DNA from: Lingula anatina
Lineage: Eukaryota; Brachiopoda; Lingulata; Lingulida; Lingulidae
Assembly: GCF_001039355.2 (NCBI RefSeq)
Contig: NW_019773603.1
Span: forward strand, 373,350 to 437,349
Reading direction: 5' to 3'
Length of the DNA stretch: 64,000 bases
Positions 44,958 through 58,649 of the stretch are shown here, in pieces. A program made the position numbers and the translations under genes. The notes beneath the pieces are model-generated. The model was given only the letters and a program-made list of their open reading frames with translations. It searched no databases and was not told where the DNA came from. Every line of letters starts with the position of its first letter. Position 1 is the stretch's first letter.

Positions 44958-46514
44958 AAGGTATTGTTACTGCGTATTCTTATTAATTCATTGGCCCTAT
45001 GTGGCAGCTGGCAATACACATGCATTGGACACATTCCTTTTAAGACTGGTAGGAAGACCACCCCTAAATATGACCCTGTGCCCTAATGAACAGATCTGGT
45101 TTGAATTTTACACACATTTAAATGACAACGAATCGCGTGGATAAAACACGCAGGAATAAAGAACCAATCGTTTACCCATGCCTAAATGACTGTGTTTTAC
45201 TTATAGCATGTTGTTCAAAATGTTTATGATGCCTGGTGTCACGTGAATAAACCGTTCTGGCGGATTATTCACGCGGGGTTAGCAGTCTGTTGACTTACAG
45301 TACGTAGCTGCACATGCATTTCCAACATTTCCCCGTAGAGAAAGTTGTAGTATTAGCAAACACACAATTTGTTTTTAATGAAAATGACTGAACTCTGAAT
45401 TGAAAGAACATTGTAGAGTGAAAACATTTATACTACGAGTCTTAGATCTACCACGTTTTTCACGTTTTTCAGAGTAAAACAGTTCAGTCACGATCAAAAG
45501 CTCACTTCCAACATTCCCCCGTATACTGTAGTAATAAGATTATCAAATATATACTCTCTCATGTCGAAAACCACTGAATTATGAATTGAAAGATCATAGT
45601 TCAGTGCAAACATAGCGCCTACTTAGGACGACATCATCATACCGGAAGTTACGTCTTTCAAACTATCGTCAATGCGCATGTGCAGAACGGTTTCGTCACG
45701 GCACGGGTCTATCACGCCACTTCGGTAACTAACCGCTTACTGAGCCATTTTTGAGACATCATTGCATGCAATTGTCATTTTTCTATTGGCAATTGTTTAT
45801 ACTCGCTAGGCCCGAAGCCAGCAGTTTCAAAGAGGCATTTATGAGATTTTTTACGATGTAACTTTCGAGTACATATATCAATTTCCGCAGAATGGACCTT
45901 TTTCTATTTTATAGCAAAAAAGTGGTTCTTTTGGTCTCCTAGCTACGAGCCTGCAGAACTGCTCTCCGTGGTGTATTATCGTTGAAATAAAGTTCAAGCC
46001 TATACCAACATTGCAGTTAAAAAAGAAAAAGACACTCATAATTTTTCATTTAATTTGTGTTGAAACAGCATTATTTAATTTTACACAGGCCTTTAACAGA
46101 AATGGATGTATAAGACACTACCTGTGAAAAAGAGAATTATTTAATCATGACATACTCAACGCTTTTTCCCCTTACTGTTCCCCTTAATTTCGACCATACA
46201 TAAAATTGAATGCTACGATTATTATTGTTAAAATTATTAGGATAGTGAGATTATATAATAAAAGCAGCATTGTTTGGCCAAATCACAAACAATCGATAAG
46301 AATATATCCAAAGATTTCGCTGGGGCGTGGTCTGTAGACGACTGTGTACTGGCACTTTCACGGGTCAGTGGTGCTCCTGACAGGTAGGCCTATACAAAAC
46401 GGAAAAATCAAAGTAAAAACGCACGCAGTATGATGGTAAAATATAATGCAAGCGAATTTCAGCCAGCATAGGAAACAATTGTGGTATGTTTCAGGAGACG
46501 GGGAAAGCGGTGGG

Positions 46515-47379
<865 letters not shown>

Positions 47380-47706
47380 AACTGAAGGTTTAAGTTGAAG
47401 GTTGGAGATAACCTGTAGCTTAAATGTATCGTGTGCGTCAACAGAATGAATCGAGCGGAAATGGGTCAGGCATTGACGTCCCATGATATAATTATCAACA
47501 TGTGCCTCAATAGGGAACACCCCTCTAGGGTAAAATTGAGTATGTGCAGAATGCGTATGTGCGTAAATAAGCTCTGGAAATTGTTGTCGCCATAAAATCT
47601 CGTTTGACTACGCCAAACTTTTCTTTATCCATGTATTATGATGTATGCTGTTACCAGTCGTAGACAGGTGCGTGTGTTTTTGACAGAAAAAGAGTCAGAT
47701 AGCTAT

Positions 47707-47930
47707 CTGAAAAGTGTTCAAAGTGTATTTTAACAAGAATAAACCAGCATTAAGATGTTACCCGCTTGTCAGTTGTATAACATGATGCTGACTGGTGCTA
47801 TCAATGGAAGTACATTGTTATCAGTCTATGGGAAGCCCGCCTGCACGTGTTACATGGTCTGTTCACTGCAGTCTCTGTAACTATGACTTAATCAATATGG
47901 CGGGGAAGAAGACACAAGAACGGATTTGAA
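47707..47930 (+). repeat. EF-hand unit 3-prime block (displaced, probably of EF-D)
   Basis: Starts at AAAGTGTTCAAAGTGTATTT and continues through ACCCGCTTGTCAGTTGTATA to ATGGCGGGGAAGAAGACAC. It is the block expected ~150 bp after EF-D, now ~4.6 kb away. Confidence 0.65.
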
Positions 47931-48425
47931 TGATATTTTATCTAATAAATTAGATAAGAGTGATATTTAGTAAGTGACATTTAGTGAAATACCAGCTGAA
48001 ATGCAAATAAACTGAAAACATCAACGTCACTTGATGTTTTTTTTTTTATTAATTTGCTGATTTCGCCATCAAACAATAAATTCTATGACACTGATTACAG
48101 CTACAATCTGAACTGTGAAAACTGCCCAAGTTTAACAACATACTAAATATATTTCAATTAATTTTAGATTCATGAGGTGTGGGCACGTGTTTGAATTATT
48201 ACCTAAGTGACTATTCTATTGCTAATTGATAAAAAAAAAAAAAAAACAAGTTATCAAAGGAGATTTATACAATTACACAAGTGGGAGAAAGAAAGTACTC
48301 TCGACTGGTACTGAAAGTTGGTATATTATTAAAGTTTGAAAGAAAAAAAACTTTTCACAACTAAAGGACGTATTTTCATCTATGAAGAAATCAACCAATT
48401 ACATGTATCATTATGCATTTCAACG

Positions 48426-48570
48426 AGCGTTTCCTCAAACTGCTCCCTTCCCTCACGATCACAAAACTGATTGGATACATTTTACCTTTGCACCCTCCAC
48501 TTATAACAGCCTTTTTAAACTATTAACATATACGAGACGACACAAAACGCATAGAGCCCTGATCTAAAAA
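48426..48570 (+). promoter_or_regulatory. Extra EF-hand promoter block without an exon
   Basis: A full copy of the block (CTGATTGGATACATTTTACC, CACCCTCCAC, CTTTTTAAAC box near 48,510, AACGCATAGAGCCCTGATCT). Where the ATG and signal peptide should follow, the sequence instead re-enters the upstream part of a second promoter copy. It is a partial tandem duplication ahead of EF-E. Confidence 0.65.
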
Positions 48571-48738
48571 AGATTTTGTTTTAGTAAGAAAATAAGCGTC
48601 GTCGTATACATATGTATTTGTAAAGTAGGTATTTTATTTAAGTTTTTCGACAAAAGGCAATCACACAAACAAAAAGGCGCGTTTTTTACTATAAAGAAAT
48701 AAACCATATACCTCATCATTACGTATTTAAGCGGGCAC

Positions 48739-48900
48739 TGTTTCCTTAAACTGCCCCCATCTATCACGTTCATAAAAATGATTGGGTACATTTTACCTTT
48801 GCACCTTCCACGAGTAACAGTCTTTTTAAATCATTCACTTATTCAAGGCCGCACAGAACGCATAGAACATTTATCTAAAGGCGACATTCTTGCTCAGTAT
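48739..48900 (+). promoter_or_regulatory. Conserved EF-hand promoter block (EF-E)
   Basis: GATTGGGTACATTTTACCTT, CTTCCACGAGTAACAG, a TTTTTAAAT box at 48,823-48,831, then ACAGAACGCATAGAAC and the ATG at 48901. Confidence 0.65.
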
Positions 48901-50392
48901 ATGACTAAAATGTTTTTTCCGCGTGTGTTTTGCTTGATGTTGGCGGTTGCTAATGTACTTGGGAGCCACTCTTCTGGAGCTCAGGATCGTCTGAAGGTAA
49001 GGCTCACTTTCCGTTTGTTTTATGCCTTGCTCACAGATACTGAAACTGAGTATTGGGTTGACACAATAAAGCACCCACCCAACTGACTGGTACATTCAAA
49101 ACATGTCGAGACCAAAGAATGATAACCACCTACATACTATGGAGAATGCGGTGCTTTTTTTAATGAACATGCATCACAGTAAGTGCATAATGAAGCATTC
49201 TAGTTAGTGTATATTATTAATATACACAAGAAGGTAAATAATATAATGTGAGTCACATTAATATTTGTTTTGCATCTCGGTTGAGGAGGCGTTTAACTGG
49301 TTTGGGCCATTGCTGTCGCGATAGACTTATTTATAATTGGATTGATTTTAAATATTTTTAAACAAAATTTTGAACAAATTTCACGTCCTCTCAAGTATTG
49401 CAATAATTGACTGACATAAGAATCAATTAGAATCTTAAAATAATTATCCCGATTAAAGTAAAACTCTGCCATTATTAATATCTGGCGGTTCGTGCAATTC
49501 GTAGCTGATGTTGAAAAGGGATATGAAACGTATTCCTTTAACGGTCTCTGAAAGAATACACTAAGACCTCATTCCCAGAGATTAGATCGATCCAATTAGC
49601 TCGACCTAACTCCCTGGGGGTTTACGCTAAATAGCTGCCAGCCGAGCGGGCACGAAAGTTCATTACCCGCTAACAGCTTGTAGTTGGATGGGCAAACATT
49701 TAAGCCGGATTATCTGACAGTAATCTAGTGAGATTCCCCATGGGGATAGATCGATTTAAAATCTTTGGGAATGCGCGCTATGATATGTCACTATCGTTTC
49801 TTTTGTCTTACATCTGAGCAGTAGTTATTTCCATTCCAACTGTTTAATATTAGCCAATAACTTTCAGGACCTGCCGGATGAATGGCGTGCTAAAATGGAA
49901 CGCTTTTTCGCCATATTGGATGCTGACAATGACGGAATTGTAAACCGCCACGAGTATGTTGATGTTCCAGTTGAAAGAGCCAAAGTATATATTCGGGCAG
50001 ACAAAATCAACGATTTCAACGATACTCTCTCCAAAGCCTGGTCAACCTTTTGGTCAGTTCCAGAGGACCAATATGAAAATGAATTAGATCTGAATGCTTT
50101 CATAGCGATACACATGCGCATCGATCTTTTAAAGCCCGCTGTCGCGGCGAAATCGTTAAAAACTGCGGCCAGAAAGCTATTTTATATAGCAGATTATGAC
50201 GACAATGGAAAGCTTAGTATTGATGAACACAGAGACTACCTTGCAGTGTATAACGTTCACCAAGGCATCAATTCATCGTTTGGTTTTGCTGATGAAAACC
50301 ATAATAACTACATTGAAAATGAGGAGTTCGCCAAAGCAGGCGTTGATTATTTCCTCAACAAAAATAAGAAATCTCCATTTTTCGGCCCGTGA
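48901..50392 (+). CDS. EF-E: secreted four-EF-hand protein, 2 exons, 206 aa
   Basis: Exon 1 is 48901-48996 (signal peptide MTKMFFPRVFCLMLAVANVL, donor AAG|GTAAGG). Exon 2 is 49868-50392 (174 codons, acceptor TTTCAG). Loop 1 is DADNDGIVNRHE, loop 3 DYDDNGKLSIDE, loop 4 DENHNNYIENEE; EF-2 is degenerate as in the whole family. It ends KSPFFGP. Exon 2 is closest to EF-C, including the same KSLKTAARKL and FIAIHMRIDLLKP stretches. The intron holds a MITE (49,570-49,773) inserted in sequence shared with EF-D. AATAAA lies just after the stop at about 50,407. Likely functional; secreted Ca2+ binder by inference. Confidence 0.88.
49570..49773. mobile_element. MITE (ATTCCCA/GATCGATC family), copy 5, in EF-E intron
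   Basis: A clean 204 bp copy: CATTCCCAGAGATTAGATCG at the left and AATCTTTGGGAATG at the right, inverted. It splits the GAATACGCTATGAT sequence that is continuous in the EF-D intron, so the empty site is visible in the paralogue. Confidence 0.85.
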
Positions 50393-50530
50393 AATGTAAG
50401 GAAACCAATAAAAAACGATATATGCTTCTAGTGCATGCATGAATTTCGGGTTGAAGGCTCTAATTTTTTTCTATGACTTAGGTATGGTTATTATGCATTC
50501 TCATATATACCTAGCGTTAAAATATAAGAG

Positions 50531-50900
50531 TAAATGGGAGAACCTTTTGACCAAGAATGTATTATGCATGGAATTGTAAACAGACGCCATGATTCTTATT
50601 CCAATGATTGGTCCCTGAAAAGTATTCAAATGTGTATTTTAACAAGAATAAACCAGCATCAAGATGTTGCAATACCCGCTTGTCAGTTGTATAACATAAT
50701 GCTGAGTGGTATTATCAATGTCAGTACATTGTTATCAGTCTATGAGAAGCCCGCCTGCACGTGTTACCTAGTCTGTTAACTGCCGTCCCTGTTACTATGA
50801 CTTAATCAATATCAATATGGCGGGGAAGAAGACATAGTAAATTTATATCAAATGTTTAATGACTATCAAAAATAACATGAACGGATTTGAATGAAATTTT
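50531..50900 (+). repeat. EF-hand unit 3-prime block (after EF-E)
   Basis: AACCTTTTGACCAAGAATGT through CAATACCCGCTTGTCAGTTG and CTAGTCTGTTAACTGCCGTC; nearly the same as after EF-C. Confidence 0.75.
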
Positions 50901-52090
50901 ATTTAATGTATTCAAAAGGTTTTAAAGTGGAAGTAACATTTAGTTAAGTACCAGCTGGAATGCAAATAAACTGAAAACATCAACGGCGGGATTTCACTGA
51001 TAGACAGAGACTGACGCTGCTCTTAAATATTCACCTATGAGGACATTGAAGGGGGTGTCGATTACTGAACAATTTATTTTAAATATTTGAACTGCAAATG
51101 TTTTATCTGGGTGTGTGTATATAATTCAAGATGGTTTGTCTTCAATTCTAAAAATCACAATTAAAATGTTTTAGTGGTTTGATGTAGTGCGGTTTGAAAG
51201 GAAACGGTCGAATCCCCTCAGTTCAAGCCTCCTCCAGGATACACAGTTATTTGACTTTCTTTTGGCTAAATAGTTGCTTTCATGACATACGGTTGAATGT
51301 CAATAATCGTAAAGGTAGCCTTTTTTAAAAGCACTCATATAATCAAAGTTGTGCTTGGGTTGCATCACAGTAAGCGGGGAACTGTACCTGCACTATTATA
51401 GACCACAATACCAGACGTATTACCAGCCGTGACTTCACCGACTCGTTGACAAACGTATCATTTACAAGAAATCAATAAATCAATGTAAATTACTCTTAAA
51501 CGTCACATTCTAACCAGGGCAAATTAATGTATGGGTCGCGTTGCAGCGTAATAGAGGCCAATTTAATAACCCACAATTAAGAGGGATTATATATCACGCC
51601 TCTTTTCACACATGGTTGTGTTTGCGTTAGGCGAGAAACACCCCGCCGTCACCTGATTTGCATAAACCCACCTCCTTCTTACTCATCGCTGCATGTGTGT
51701 AAGATGTACGTAAAATATACGTAAGTCGACATTGTCCCTTACGAATTTTCACACAATTCATTGTCCTCTAAAGGGGCGTACGCAAGACAACTTAATCGTT
51801 TTTATCGTAAGCGTATCCGTAATGTCACTTTCTCTGCACAAGACTGTGTATTTTATTATGTTTTAGGGTTGATGGATCCCTTTATGTTAAAACTGCGATT
51901 AGTTCATTTTACAGTGAGTTCAGTTATCACGGGAGCTGACATTAATCTCTCAAGTTACACTAAAAAAACCAGACTCTTTGATTATGAAGACGATGTACCA
52001 CCTCAGTCATCGTGATCAATCAAAATAAAAACTGATAAGATTTCTCAATTCCTGTTGGATGTGAATTATATTAAATCCATGATAACTACG
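50901..52090. other. Intergenic, no supported gene
   Basis: An 84-codon open frame at 51761-52015 (TTG start) has no recognisable domain and no repeat elsewhere in the window; I do not call it. Otherwise nothing is seen. Confidence 0.5.
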
Positions 52091-52184
52091 AACATTTGAA
52101 AATTCTAAAACTATTACAATATGATGGATGACACACCTTTGTTCCATTCATCATATTGTAATAGTTTTAGAATTTTCAAATGTT
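52091..52184. repeat. Inverted repeat, 40 bp arms (1 mismatch), 14 bp spacer
   Basis: Arms 52091-52130 and 52145-52184. The related block near 25,300-25,345 carries the ATGATACACCTTTGTTC-like spacer sequence but not the second arm, so the right arm was added in this copy by inverted duplication. Confidence 0.9.
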
Positions 52185-52611
52185 TCAATAAGAAGCCGGA
52201 AAAAATCTGTCTTAAGCTGAGGCCAGCAAATCAGTTTCCAAGTAAATTTCTAATGCCGGAATCTTAAAAAATAATTTGAGAAGGACATTCTCAACAGATG
52301 TATGTTGGATTATTCTACAAATATGGAACTAATGAAGTATTAACAGTTTGTGAAGAGCAAGGAATAAAAGTGAATATATGAAAGTGAAAGAGTTCAACCA
52401 AAACTTGAGAAGGTTTATTGCATAAGATGCATCGTTCCACTGTCATTTCCACAGAGGTAAAAAAGTGCCCATTAAAATGAAAATACACCACCAAATGTCA
52501 CCAAATTTACACAAATTTAGCATAAGTATATGTTCGTAATGGTCACGTGTCCATTAGCGTGTGTGTTTACCGCTTACTGTAATTATCCCCAGTAGGCAGC
52601 CCGCTGTAACA

Positions 52612-54022
52612 GTAATCCAAGTCCCCCATTACTTGGGAATGGTAGTCCTACGGGGACTTGGCTAATAAATATAGTAGGTAGGACTTGTTTTACTGGGGGA
52701 TTTTATTCCTGTAACACCTATGACAGTAATGGAAATCCGGCCATTCGAAAGTCCTATCCCTATGCAATAATACAGTTAAATTATACAATTATAAATGCAT
52801 ATGAAAATCCTTCTGGTGACCCGCACGAAAACGAAGTAGATACTCCAGCGCAGTAGACTACTGCAATCATACTGCAATCATACTGCAAACATGCTTCAAA
52901 TCTGCTTCGATGTGGGAGCTAATTAGCATATTTGAAACATGCTTCTATCATGCTGCTAATCTACTGCATTAATGCTCCTCATCTGTACAACCCTATGTAG
53001 TTTTTGAAGTAGAATTGCAGTAGGCTATACTGCATTTCTACTGCAAATATGCTCCACACCACTACTGCGTTAATGCTTCTTTGCTACATCGATACTACTG
53101 CATTTTCTTGCGGGGAGCCATATATAAGACAAAAATGGAGGGTTTGCAAATTCACCTCTTCTGTGTAGTGGTAAACGTGCAAGACCATAAGGTAAGTGTT
53201 CATGCCCTGCTCCCTCCTTGGTTTAGAGACCTACCTTTGACATGACGTAACCCACATCCAACCCCCACCTTGTATGACTTGTTACAGGTGACAGTATATT
53301 GCTGTTTTTAATGTATAATATTCTAAACTCTGTGATTATTACACTTACAACTACTTTTTTGCTTTGTTTTTAACCCACAAAGCGCCAAAATACCAAAGGA
53401 AAATAACAGAATATATAATTCCAAATTCTTAACTGTCTTGATTTGCCTTAAATCCAAGAGGACATTGGGTTTATTTTTCCATTTATGTTAGTGTAAACCG
53501 AAAAGTTAATCTAAGAATGGAGATCCAGTGTAAAGTGATATGCCCCTAATTTTAAGGTCTAAGACGTTCAATGACACATGCAAAATTATGCGTTTACTAC
53601 AAGAAAAATACACAAAATGAAATAAACGAAGAAAAAAAAACATGGGAACCGTGTTGTTTTTGTTACTTAATTAATATGTATATAAACTGCCTATCGCAAA
53701 ATAAAAAAAATCGTAAAATATTTAAATAAATTGAAATAAACAAAACTTTATTATATCTTTAAATCTAGTATATCTCTATATCTATTTATTCATGTCGGTG
53801 TAGACTATATATGACATGCGTAACTAAAATGTTAGGAACGCCCGTCCCATTAGGGCGTGCATTACTACACGTGGGACTTCCGTTACTTGGGAGCATTCGT
53901 CCTACGGACATTGAAACCTATTAACGTATGTCCTAGGACTTCCATTCCGAGCAAAGCAAGTCCTAGGACTTGCAATCCCAGGACCTAGGACTTGCTGTCC
54001 GGGCGGACTTGAGTTACGTGTT
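52612..54022. mobile_element. Possible ~1.4 kb element replacing the 5-prime end of EF-F
   Basis: Left sequence GTAACAGTAATCCAAGTCCC and right end GGCGGACTTGAGTTACGTG are imperfect inverted matches. Both ends carry variants of TCCTACGGGGACTT and GTCCTAGGACTTGC motifs. EF-F intron sequence resumes directly after the right end. A nested MITE lies at 52,820-53,114. The ends are only partly alike, so the element call is tentative. Confidence 0.45.
52820..53114. mobile_element. MITE (CCCGCAC family), second copy, 295 bp
   Basis: About 90 percent like the copy in vWA-2 by eye, with an extra duplicated GCAATCATACT unit. Ends CCCGCACGAAAACG and CATTTTCTTGCGGG are flanked by GA on both sides. Confidence 0.85.
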
Positions 54023-54138
54023 CCTGAAACGGTCTCTGGCAGAATACGCTATGATAGGTCGCTATCGTAACCGTTGTTTCACATCTAAGCAGTAGTTATT
54101 TCCATTCCAACTGTTTAATATTAGCCAATAACTTTCAG

Positions 54139-54658
54139 GGCCTGTCGGTTGAATGGCGTGCTTAAATGGAACGCTTTTTCGCCATATTGGATGCTGACAA
54201 TGACGGAACTGTGAACCGCCATGAGTATGTTGATATTCCCGTTGAAAGAGCCAAATTATATTTTCGGGCAGACAAAATTACTGATTTCAACGACAACCTT
54301 TCCAGAGGCTGGTCAACCTTTTGGTCAGTTCCAAGGGATGAATACGAAAGTGATTTCGACCTGGATGACTTCATTTCTATACACATGGGCATCGATCTTT
54401 TAAAGCCCGCTATCGCGGCAAAATCGATCAATACTCTGGCCAGAAAAATATTTGACATAGCAGATTATGACGACAATGGGAAGCTTAGTATTGATGAACA
54501 AATGGACCACCTTGCAGTATATAATGTTTATCAGGGCATCAATTCATCTTTTTACTGATAAAAACCATAATAACTACATTGAAAAGGAGGAGTTCGCCAA
54601 AGCAGGCGTTGATTATTTCCTCAACAAAAATAAGACATCTCCATTTTTCGGCCCATAA
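54139..54658 (+). pseudogene. EF-F: exon 2 of an EF-hand gene, nonsense and frameshift, no exon 1
   Basis: The acceptor TTTCAG is present, but the ninth codon, AAA in paralogues, is TAA. The sequence is otherwise family-like: loop 1 DADNDGTVNRHE and loop 3 DYDDNGKLSIDE. Five bases are missing near 54,550, shifting the frame before EF-4; loop 4 and the FFGP tail remain readable in the other frame to 54658. No family promoter or signal-peptide exon lies upstream; that region is occupied by the element at 52,612-54,022. A clear pseudogene. Confidence 0.88.
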
Positions 54659-54794
54659 AATGTAGGGAAACCAATGAATAAGGATATATGTCACTAGTGC
54701 ATACATGACTTTCGGGCTGAAGGCTCTAATATTTTTCTGTGACTTAGGTATGGTTATTGTGCATTCTCATATATACGTAGCGTAAAAACTTTAG

Positions 54795-55200
54795 AGTGAG
54801 TGGGACAACCTTTTTAAACAATAATGTTATTATGCATGGAATTGTAAACAGACATCCTGATTCTTATTCCAATAATATGTTCCTGTAAAGTGTTCAAATG
54901 TGTATTTTAACAAGAATAAACCAGCATCAAGATGTTGCAATACCCGCTTGTCAGCTGTATAACATGATGCTGACTGGTGCTGTCAATGTTAGTAGGCCTA
55001 CATTGTTATCAGTATTTGGAAAGACCGCCTGCACGTGTTACCTGGTCTGTTCACTGCCGTCTCTGTAACTATGACTTATTCAATAGCAATATGTCGGGGA
55101 AGAAGACACAGTAAAGCCATACCAAATGTTTAATGACTATCAAAAATGACATGGGCGGATTTGAATGAAGTTTTATTTAATAAATTCGAAAAATTTTAAG
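54795..55200 (+). repeat. EF-hand unit 3-prime block (after EF-F)
   Basis: GTGGGACAACC, ATGTTGCAATACCCGCTTGT, a small insert in GTTAGTAGGCCTACATTG, then CTGTCTCTGTAACTATGACT. Confidence 0.75.
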
Positions 55201-55671
55201 TAGAAGCAAGGTGATGTACTTATTGCTTTGTTGATTTCGCCATCACACGATAATTTCTATGACGTTGATTACAGCTAGAATCTGAACTTTGAAAACTATC
55301 CAAATATGAGAACATACTAAATATATTTTACTTTTTTTTAGATTCAGGCGTGGATACGTGCTTAAATCATTGCAGAAATGATAACTGTATAGCTAAATGA
55401 CAAAAAAAGTCAAAAGAGACTTACACAATTACACCAGTGGTGAGAGAAAGAAAGCACCAACGATTGGTATTGACCGAGGGAAACGAGCATGAGAACCCAT
55501 GTAATAGCACGAAAATTAGCGCCGTCGTAAAGATCTGTAAATATGGTATATTATTAAAGTTTCAAGTAAGGAAAACACTAATTGCACAGCTGAAAGGATG
55601 TGTTTTAATCTAGGAAGAAATACGTCCTTTCCATTTATCACTACATGTATGTGTTTAAGGTGACATAGATT

Positions 55672-55837
55672 TCTGAAACTGCTCCCTTTTATCACGTGCA
55701 CAAATCTGATTGGATGTAGTATACCTTAGCGCCCTCCACGAGTTACAGCCTATTTAAACCAATTACCTATTCGAGACGCCACAGAACTCACAGACAGCCG
55801 TTCTTAATGCGATTGGCCTGTTCAGTCTATTAGTAAA
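55672..55837 (+). promoter_or_regulatory. Conserved EF-hand promoter block (EF-G)
   Basis: CTGATTGGATGTAGTATACC, GCCCTCCACGAGTTACAGCC, a TATTTAAAC box near 55,751, then ACAGAACTCACAGACAG up to the ATG. Confidence 0.65.
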
Positions 55838-55964
55838 ATGTTTCTTCCACGTGTGTTTTGGTTGCTGTTGGTGGTTGTTCATGTAATGGGAAGCTATTCT
55901 TCGGGAGATCAGAATGGTCAGACGGTAAGTCGTCCTGTTTGTTTTATGCTCAGTTCACACATGC

Positions 55965-56012
<48 letters not shown>

Positions 56013-58083
56013 TCACTCCAGTAATTTTAGGCAAACGGCCCATATAACATTTTACAATTTGTACTAAGATAACCACATGTAGCAACATAATGTAGTTTGA
56101 CAAAAACAAAATTATTATTCAAGTGTAACAAACATCTCATTACTGCTAGTAATACAAAATAAGAATATGGTGCAATGGTATAATAGAAACATAAGCCAAC
56201 AATTAATATGTAATGAGACAAACACTAGGGTATCATGCACACATATACGTCATTAAGCAATATTTTAACATCAGGGTTAATACCTTAAACTCTTGTAATG
56301 TAATCTTGTTTTCATTTTTTAACCTCTAAAACCATGTTTCTCATATTCTCCGCATGAACTAGAAAATCACCTACTCTGCGTATAAAGACATCGTGAAGAA
56401 TCCTAGAAATTTGCACACTTTTGGTAGAAACTTAAGTCCTACACGATTCTGTTATGTTACTGTTAAGATAGACTTGAGGATATGGGATTTTCTTGGACTA
56501 TTTTGTTTTTATAAATGGCTGCAGTCTGAAGACCCTTTAATCATAGATATAACACTGAACAAGGTAACATTTCGTTCATTCACATTTATGACAACAGACC
56601 CGCGAGTTCTTGTCAGACAAGATCCAGACCGTTATATGTGGCCCTTTAGATTAAAAACAAAAATAAAAATAACATCTATGACATAAAATAGGTTGATTTG
56701 GAATGTGTAAACTCCACCGCCACCACCAAGTAAACAAATTGATCATTAAGCATTTTGCTATGAATTTGCAGTTTTAGTGTGCATAAAAATGGTTTGGAAA
56801 TCTACAAAACTATCCAGCATGTTAAAAGGCAGCTTTATCATGTTATGATACCCGCTTCCTAGTTGCTGTGCTTGTTTTGAATGTAAAACCATTTTTTTTT
56901 TGTATTTCACTGTCATCAGTCTGTGGAAACCTATATATAGGCGTGTTACCTGGACTGTTCACTACAGTTATTGGAATTTTGTTCAAGTTTTACCAACATT
57001 TCAGGGGAAACCTATTTATCAAACATTATATGTATATTTATTGGTGTACAAACATAATTTTAGAAAGAATGAGTCCTTGAGCACAAATATGCCATTGCCC
57101 GTAAAGAACCCAGTTCTATAGCTTACAGGTCGATCATAATGTATTTATCCGGGCACAAATATCACGTTTTTTCCCTGAACTTCTTCTCTGCACCTCGACT
57201 TTACATATGGTTGGATGTTATTGATCTGGGGCTTCTACAAAATTCAGCCAGTTGAAACAATATACAGATTCGATACCTATAAACTTGATTGGTCTCTTAG
57301 AAAGATGTTACTTCTAAGTGTGGCGACCGTGGTTTAAACTGGAGGACGTCCTTGGCAATCAGGACGGGCACAAGGGACCACGTCCTGCTTACTTTGTGGA
57401 AAGTTGATGGAGCGTTTTAAATGACGCACTGGGGCGTTTACCTCACCATTTATGACGGATGTGAGAATACGCTATGATATGTTGCTATTCTACTTGTTTC
57501 ACATTTGATTATTAGTTATATGCATATCAAATTGTTCATAATAACTTATACCTTTCAGGGCCTGTCGGCTAAATGGCGTGTTAAAATGGGCCGCATTTTT
57601 AGCATGTTGGATGATGACAATGACGGAATTGTGAACCGCCATGAGTATGTTGATATTCCACTTGATAAAGCAAAAGTATATTTTCGGGCAGACAAAATTA
57701 GCCATTTCAAAGATACCCTCTCTCAAGGCTGGTCTACCTTTTGGTCAGTTCCAGAGGATGATTACCAAAATGAATTCAACCTGGATGACTTCACTTCGAT
57801 GCACGCGCGTACCATGCTATTCAAGTCCGATTCTGCTACAAAATTGCTCACATACTTTGGGGACATATTATTTTGGCTTGCAGATCATAACGACAACGAA
57901 GAGCTTAGTATTCAGGAACACAAAGACTTCCTTGTAGTATTCAACGTTCATGAGGGCATCTATTCCTCATTTGTTTTTATTGATAAAAACCAAAACGGTC
58001 TCATTGAAAATGAAGAGTTTGCCAGGGCATTCGTTGATTATTTCCTCAACAGAAATGAAAACTCTCCTTTTTTCGGCCTGTAA
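55838..58083 (+). CDS. EF-G: secreted four-EF-hand protein, 2 exons, 203 aa
   Basis: Exon 1 is 55838-55924 (MFLPRVFWLLLVVVHVMG signal peptide, donor ACG|GTAAGT). The upstream ATG used by EF-C/E is ATT here, so the start is three codons later. Exon 2 is 57559-58083 (174 codons, acceptor TTTCAG). Loop 1 is DDDNDGIVNRHE. Loop 3 is DHNDNEELSIQE, where Glu replaces the central Gly. Loop 4 is DKNQNGLIENEE. The tail is SPFFGL. The EF-2 to EF-3 linker differs strongly from EF-C/E and matches EF-H and the 59 kb fragment, so G and H form a subgroup. Intron 1 is long (~1.6 kb), with a (TAA)n tract. Confidence 0.86.
55965..56011. repeat. (TAA)n microsatellite
   Basis: About 16 TAA units in intron 1 of EF-G; the Tyr-repeat frame on the minus strand is spurious. 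Confidence 0.95.
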
Positions 58084-58649
58084 AATGTAGGTGAAACCTA
58101 TATATAACAAAACATGACACTAGTGCATGTATGAATTGCGGGTTGAATGTTTATTTATTTTATTTTTTTGTTTGTTCTATAAGTTACATGTAGGTGCGAT
58201 CGCTGTGCATTATTATAATACCCAGCATTAAAAATCAAAAGTATTAAAATCACAAATATAAAATAGTGAGTAATTGCAGAAACACAATGTTCTGGAGACA
58301 AGGAACAACCGTATTTGAGTTCTGATATTAGGAAATTAACGTAGTACTCGCCACATACAAACACGCGACATTAAACGAGAACAGTCCCGTTGTAGATGCT
58401 AATTGTCTGAAAATTTGGTGACATTGATGGTGTATTTTAAAGTTTAAATTCTATGTACATTTTACCCCTGTGATAACCACCGTGGAACCTCAGGTTTGAA
58501 GGGAAGAATGCACTTTTTTCACATTTTATGAATTATGGGTATCTTCAAGGGTGTTTTGCATTTTCTGTACTATGAACCATGTCAGATATGTTATCTGGAA
58601 TAAAAATCACTATTTAAAATGATTTCCCTCTGTTTATTATTCAAGTTAA

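Noticed and set aside
51761-52015. 84-codon frame
   Set aside because: TTG start, no domain, no paralogue, no splice context; indistinguishable from chance.
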